A stretch of DNA of 64,000 nt from Nocardiopsis sp. YSL2. Its GTDB lineage: Bacteria; Actinomycetota; Actinomycetes; Streptosporangiales; Streptosporangiaceae. Of the stretch, positions 60,582 through 64,000 are shown piece after piece (position 1 is the stretch's first letter; every line of letters starts with the position of its first letter). The notes under the pieces were generated by a model that searched no databases, was not told where the DNA came from, and saw nothing but the letters and a program-made list of their open reading frames with translations. The stretch is taken from contig NZ_JAMOAO010000001.1 of assembly GCF_030555055.1 (NCBI RefSeq), forward strand, positions 930,001-994,000, given 5' to 3'. The position numbers and the translations under genes are program-made.

Positions 60582-62462
60582 ATGATGTCAGGCAGGCCCT
60601 CCTACCGGGCCCTGGTCAACGACGGGAGCGCCAAGGGGCATTCGCTGCCCCCCGGGCTCACCCGACGCATCATCTCCTACGCCCGCCCCCACTGGCGGAC
60701 GATCCTGATGTTCCTGCTGGTGACGGCGGTCAGCTCCGCGATCGTGGTCGCCAACCCGCTCCTGCTCAAGACCATCATCGATCGGGGCATCCTCAACGGG
60801 GACACGTCGCTGGTCGTCTGGCTGGCGGTGGCGGCGGCCGGACTCGCGGTGCTGGAAGGCGTCCTGTCCCTGCTCAGCCGGTGGCTGTCGTCACGGATCG
60901 GCGAGGGCGTCATCTACCTCCTGCGCACGCAGGTGTTCACGCACGTCCAGCGCATGCCGCTGTCCTTCTTCACCCGCACCCAGACCGGGTCCCTGATCAG
61001 CCGGCTCAACACCGACGTGGTGGGCGCCCAGCGGGCGATCACGTCCGTCCTGCAGTCGGTGGTCTCCAACCTCATCAGCGCCACCGCGGTGATCATCACC
61101 ATGCTCGCGCTGTCGTGGCAGGTCACCCTGATCGCGCTGGCCCTGGTCCCGCTCTTCCTCGTTCCCGCCAAGCTGATCGGCCGCCGCCTCGCGCACATCT
61201 CCCGCGAGGCCATGGACAACAACGCCGACATGAGCTCGCTGATGACCGAGCGCTTCAACGTCGGCGGAGCGATGCTCGTCAAGCTCTACGGACGCCCGGC
61301 CGAGGAGTCCGAGGCGTTCGCGCGTCGCGCCAGCCGCGTGCGCGATCTGGGCGTGCGCCAGGCGGTCTACGGATCGCTGCTGTTCTCCCTGCTCGGCATG
61401 ATCACCGCCCTGGCGATGGCGATGGTCTACGGCGTCGGCGGCGTCCTGGCGATCGACGGCGCCTTCGAGGTCGGCACGCTGGTGGCGCTCACCACGCTCA
61501 TGGCCCGCCTGTACGGCCCGGTGACGACGCTGTCCAACGTCCACGTGGAGATCATGACCGCGCTGGTCTCCTTCGACCGCGTCTTCGAGGTCCTGGACCT
61601 GGAGCCGCGGATCAAGGAGAGTCCGAACGCCCGCCCGCTGCCCGAGGGGCCGCTGAGCGTGCGCTTCGACCACGTGTCGTTCCGCTACCCGGGCGCCAAG
61701 GACGCGTCGGTCGCCTCGCTCGAACTGACCCCGCAGGCGCAGACCGACGATGACACCCAGGTCCTGAGCGGCGTGGAATTCACCGCCGAGCCCGGGACGA
61801 TGGTGGCTCTCGTGGGCCCCTCCGGAGCGGGCAAGACCACACTGACCCACCTGGTGTCACGGCTGTACGACCCCACCGACGGCTCGGTGAGCGTCGGCGG
61901 GATCGACCTGCGCGAGGCCACCGGGGACTCCCTGCGCGACCGGGTCGGCGTGGTGACGCAGGACGCCCAGCTCTTCCACGACACCGTCGGCGCGAACCTG
62001 CGCTACGCGCGCCCGGAGGCCACCGACGCGGAGATGGAGGAGGTCCTGCGGATGGCCCGCCTGGGCCCGCTCCTGGAGCGGCTGCCCGACGGCCTGGACA
62101 CGATGGTCGGGGACCGCGGCTACCGCCTGTCCGGCGGCGAGAAGCAGCGGCTGGCCATCGCGCGGCTGCTGCTGAAGGCGCCGTCGGTGGTGGTGCTGGA
62201 CGAGGCGACCGCGCACCTGGACTCGGAGTCGGAGGCGGCGGTGCAGGAGGCCCTGGCCGCGGCTCTGGAGGGGCGCACGTCCCTGGTGATCGCCCACCGG
62301 CTGGCCACCGTGCGCGAGGCCGACCAGATCCTGGTGCTGGAGGACGGCCGCGTGCTCGAACGGGGCACGCACGACCAGCTGCTGACGCGCGGCGGGCTGT
62401 ACACGGCGCTGTACCGCACCCAGTTCGCACCGCAGCGGCGTGAGGGAGCGCACGAGTCGTGA
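60582..62462 (+). CDS. ABC exporter, fused membrane and ATPase domains
   Basis: 626 residues. Six membrane helices lie in the first 330 residues (for example ILMFLLVTAVSSAIVVANPLL, AVYGSLLFSLLGMITALAMAMVYGVGGVL). The nucleotide-binding domain has LVGPSGAGKTTLTHLV (Walker A), VTQDAQLFHD (Q-loop), RLSGGEKQRLAIARLLLKAPSVVVLDEATAHLD (signature and Walker B) and VIAHRLATV (H-loop). The layout is that of MsbA/LmrA-type type IV exporters, working as a homodimer or with an unlinked partner. Substrate unknown. The start is ATGATG, with a GAACGAGG area upstream. Transcribed in the same direction as the nucleotidyltransferase gene. Confidence 0.93.
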   Translation: MMSGRPSYRALVNDGSAKGHSLPPGLTRRIISYARPHWRTILMFLLVTAVSSAIVVANPLLLKTIIDRGILNGDTSLVVWLAVAAAGLAVLEGVLSLLSRWLSSRIGEGVIYLLRTQVFTHVQRMPLSFFTRTQTGSLISRLNTDVVGAQRAITSVLQSVVSNLISATAVIITMLALSWQVTLIALALVPLFLVPAKLIGRRLAHISREAMDNNADMSSLMTERFNVGGAMLVKLYGRPAEESEAFARRASRVRDLGVRQAVYGSLLFSLLGMITALAMAMVYGVGGVLAIDGAFEVGTLVALTTLMARLYGPVTTLSNVHVEIMTALVSFDRVFEVLDLEPRIKESPNARPLPEGPLSVRFDHVSFRYPGAKDASVASLELTPQAQTDDDTQVLSGVEFTAEPGTMVALVGPSGAGKTTLTHLVSRLYDPTDGSVSVGGIDLREATGDSLRDRVGVVTQDAQLFHDTVGANLRYARPEATDAEMEEVLRMARLGPLLERLPDGLDTMVGDRGYRLSGGEKQRLAIARLLLKAPSVVVLDEATAHLDSESEAAVQEALAAALEGRTSLVIAHRLATVREADQILVLEDGRVLERGTHDQLLTRGGLYTALYRTQFAPQRREGAHES

Positions 62463-62552
62463 CCGGGACCGACCACCACGCCCAGGCCGTCCCGGAGGGC
62501 CCGGGGCGGCCGGCCCCGCGCTGAGCCAGGGGTCCGGTCCGGCGGGCCGCCG

Positions 62553-63167
62553 CTACTTCTTCCCGGCCTTGCCGGACTTCTTCTTGCCCTTCTTGTGCTT
62601 CTTGTCCTTCTTGCCAGGCTTCTTCTTGCCGGGCTTCTCCGTCTCGGACTTCTTCCCGTCCGGCTCTGCTTCGCCCGCCCGCTTCGCCGCCTTGCGCTCG
62701 GCCTTGCGCTCGGCCTTCTCGCGCTCCTTGCGCCGCTCCTTCTTCGCGGACTTGGAGTGCTTGGGCTTCTTGCGCTTCTTCGGCTTCTTGGCGTCCTTGG
62801 ACGTGACGTGGTCGGCCAGAACGGCGGGCAGCGGGACCAGGCCGGGGCCGCCCTCGAAGATCCAGTCGTCGATGGCCTCGACCAGCTTGTCCTCCGTGAC
62901 CTGGCCGAGCCAGACCGGGCGGCCGCCCGCCGCCCGGCCCTCCTGGGAGGGCTGGACGACGACCACGTTGGCCTGGAAGCAGATACCCAGGCACTTGCTG
63001 GTGCGGACCGGGACGGTGCGGCCCGAGTGGTCGTCGATCGTGCTCAGACGGGCGAGTTGGGCCTTGTGGTCGACGCCGGGGACCTTCTTCTTGGTCCCGC
63101 AGCAACAGCCACGGCAGACGGTCAGCTGGCAGGGACGCCCGTCGACTGCGTTCACACCCACCCCCAT
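62553..63167 (-). CDS. Thioredoxin-like [2Fe-2S] ferredoxin-domain protein with Lys-rich tail
   Basis: 204 residues. The N-terminal 95 residues form a thioredoxin-like ferredoxin domain with cysteines in CQLTVCRGCCCGT and TSKCLGICFQANVVVVQP. From about 115 to the end the chain is almost entirely Lys with Glu, Arg and Ala (KKPKKRKKPKHSKSAKKERRKERE and KKPGKKDKKHKKGKK), a basic tail likely to bind nucleic acid or membrane. ATG at 63167 is listed; GTG at 63173, directly at the edge of an iron box, is an alternative leaderless start. The iron box predicts induction under iron starvation. Confidence 0.82.
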   Translation of the reverse strand: MGVGVNAVDGRPCQLTVCRGCCCGTKKKVPGVDHKAQLARLSTIDDHSGRTVPVRTSKCLGICFQANVVVVQPSQEGRAAGGRPVWLGQVTEDKLVEAIDDWIFEGGPGLVPLPAVLADHVTSKDAKKPKKRKKPKHSKSAKKERRKEREKAERKAERKAAKRAGEAEPDGKKSETEKPGKKKPGKKDKKHKKGKKKSGKAGKK

Positions 63168-63174
63168 CCTCACA

Positions 63175-63193
63175 TTAGGTACGCCTTACCTCA
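63175..63193. promoter_or_regulatory. Iron box (DtxR/IdeR/DmdR-type operator)
   Basis: TTAGGTACGCCTTACCTCA matches the 19-bp consensus TTAGGTTAGGCTAACCTAA at 14 positions, with both TTAGGT and ACCT half-site cores intact. It abuts the start of the ferredoxin-domain gene, where a bound Fe(II)-regulator would block transcription. Confidence 0.75.
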
Positions 63194-63317
63194 CCAGAGT
63201 AGCTTTCGTGGGCAAAGCCCTGACCAGCGGGTCCTGCCCCGCGCACATCGGCGCGCCAGGTCTCGGGACGCCCGGCGCCGCAGGACGAGCCGCCCCGGGG
63301 CCCGCCACACAAAGACC

Positions 63318-63360
63318 GGGGACCACCGACCAGGGCCCGCGGCCCCGGTGGGTGGTCCCC
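63318..63360 (-). terminator. Terminator of the small antitoxin-like gene
   Basis: GGGGACCACC pairs with GGTGGTCCCC. In the minus-strand transcript TCTTTGTG follows, and the hairpin begins 17 bases past the stop codon. Confidence 0.7.
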
Positions 63361-63376
63361 GACCGGTCAGGTACGA

Positions 63377-63577
63377 CTATTCCTTCTTGTCCTGCTGGGC
63401 CCGCTTGCGCAGGTACTCCGTCGCGGCTCCGGCTCCCTTGTCGATCTTGTCGTCGTGGGCGCCCCCCGTGGCCTTCTTCGCTGCCTCGGCGGCCTTGCCG
63501 ACTGCGCCCTGGACCTTGTCGGCGTTGTCGTCGACGGCCTTCTTGATCCTGTTGAACGCGTCTCCGGTACCGGACAT
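63377..63577 (-). CDS. Small Rv0909/MT0933-like antitoxin-family protein
   Basis: 66 residues, highly charged and helical: NRIKKAVDDNADKVQGAVGKAAEAAKKATGGAHDDKIDKGAGAATEYLRKRAQ. The alternation of KVxxAVxKA and a central TGGxxxDKID motif is that of the MT0933-like (PF14013-type) antitoxin family, which in actinobacteria is often present without a toxin. GAGGGGGG lies six bases upstream of the ATG. No toxin gene is adjacent. A general stress or CsbD-like role is an alternative reading. Confidence 0.72.
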   Translation of the reverse strand: MSGTGDAFNRIKKAVDDNADKVQGAVGKAAEAAKKATGGAHDDKIDKGAGAATEYLRKRAQQDKKE

Positions 63578-63681
63578 GGAACCCCCCTCAGATCCATCCT
63601 GACCTGTCCCCCCGATACCCGTCCCACCGCGCGTTCATGCCGGGGGACGCCGTATCGACACCCCGTGCGCGCGTCCCGCGG

Positions 63682-64000
63682 TCAGATGCCGAGGACCAGG
63701 CGCGCGATCGAGAAGTAGATCAACAGCCCTGTGGCGTCCACCAGGGTCGCCACCATCGGGGAGGACACCACCGCCGGGTCCACACCCACCTTGCGGGCGA
63801 GCAGGGGCATCGACGACCCGATGATCGCCGCCCAGGTACAGATGGCGATCACCGAGCACGCCACCACCAGGCCGATGTCGAGCCCGACCAGCAGCACCCC
63901 GATCGTCAGCGCGATACCCGCCAGCATCACCCCCAGGAGCAGCCCGACCCGCCCCTCCTTCCAGATGACCGAGGGCAGGTCGCGAACGCGGACCTCGCCG
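63682..64000 (-). CDS. MgtE-type (SLC41) divalent cation transporter, C-terminal part
   Basis: The 106 C-terminal residues are inside the window; the 5' part lies beyond 64000. Three membrane helices are visible, with VACSVIAICTWAAIIGSSMPLLARKVGVDPAVVSSPMVATLVDATGLLIYFSIARLVLG. This matches the last pore helices of MgtE (GxxxPLLxxKxGxDPAxxSxPxxTTxxDxxGLxxYF), whose Asp helps bind Mg2+. An inner-membrane Mg2+ or related channel is expected. Regulatory N and CBS domains cannot be checked here. Confidence 0.88.
   Translation of the reverse strand, partial: GEVRVRDLPSVIWKEGRVGLLLGVMLAGIALTIGVLLVGLDIGLVVACSVIAICTWAAIIGSSMPLLARKVGVDPAVVSSPMVATLVDATGLLIYFSIARLVLGI

Overview
The window is GC-rich chromosomal DNA from a filamentous actinomycete. 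Evidence includes many GTG and one TTG start, several apparently leaderless genes, long GC-only terminator hairpins, a DtxR/IdeR-type iron box, paired clpP genes beside clpX and tig, and the folC–DUF4233–ndk–mreBCD–mrdA–rodA–radical SAM–rne–rplU–rpmA–obgE–proB order. Nocardiopsis or a close relative fits best, but the genus is an inference. No phage, insertion sequence or CRISPR array was seen.

Left part (1–12 kb): a truncated dihydrofolate-reductase-fold gene, secreted proteins, a GroES-like co-chaperone, an FMN-dependent 2-hydroxy-acid oxidase and a secreted pectate lyase whose promoter carries a LacI-type palindrome between its -35 and -10 boxes. Three tRNA-Ala(GGC) genes are spread over 7 kb, each followed by related terminator modules, and one further module has no tRNA. 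The nadD–rsfS–phosphatase operon follows, then an M48 membrane peptidase.

Catabolic locus (12–21.5 kb): two minus-strand operons flank a PaaX-type regulator. One encodes acyl-CoA dehydrogenase, aryl-CoA ligase, a flavin monooxygenase/Old Yellow Enzyme fusion and an alpha/beta hydrolase. The other encodes an SDR dehydrogenase, a crotonase and a RidA-family protein. This gene content matches the CoA-dependent aerobic 2-aminobenzoate (anthranilate) pathway known from Azoarcus. A shared 13-bp motif, ATGACNNNCGTCA, lies upstream of both operons. The locus separates nadD from proA, which are usually close together in actinobacteria.

Middle (21.7–48.5 kb): mostly core genes on the minus strand. They cover proline synthesis (proA, proB), ribosomal proteins L21 and L27 with a terminator-like leader, Obg GTPase, a very long RNase E/G, two radical-SAM-linked genes, the rod-shape/peptidoglycan set, nucleoside diphosphate kinase and folate polyglutamylation. 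Accessory genes between proA and proB include a solitary MazF/PemK-like protein, an esterase, a SUFU-domain protein and a glycosidase-like lipoprotein. A divergent second FolC-like protein faces folC.

Right part (48.6–64 kb): three tandem secreted LVIVD-repeat proteins, a DUF305 lipoprotein, the clpX–clpP–clpP–tig proteostasis block, tRNA-Pro(TGG), and tRNA-Gly(TCC) followed by four 78-bp tandem copies of its terminator. Next come a nucleotidyltransferase, an ABC exporter, an iron-box-controlled thioredoxin-like [2Fe-2S] protein with a lysine-rich tail, a small antitoxin-like protein and a truncated MgtE-type transporter. All functional statements come from reading the sequence; no database search was run.
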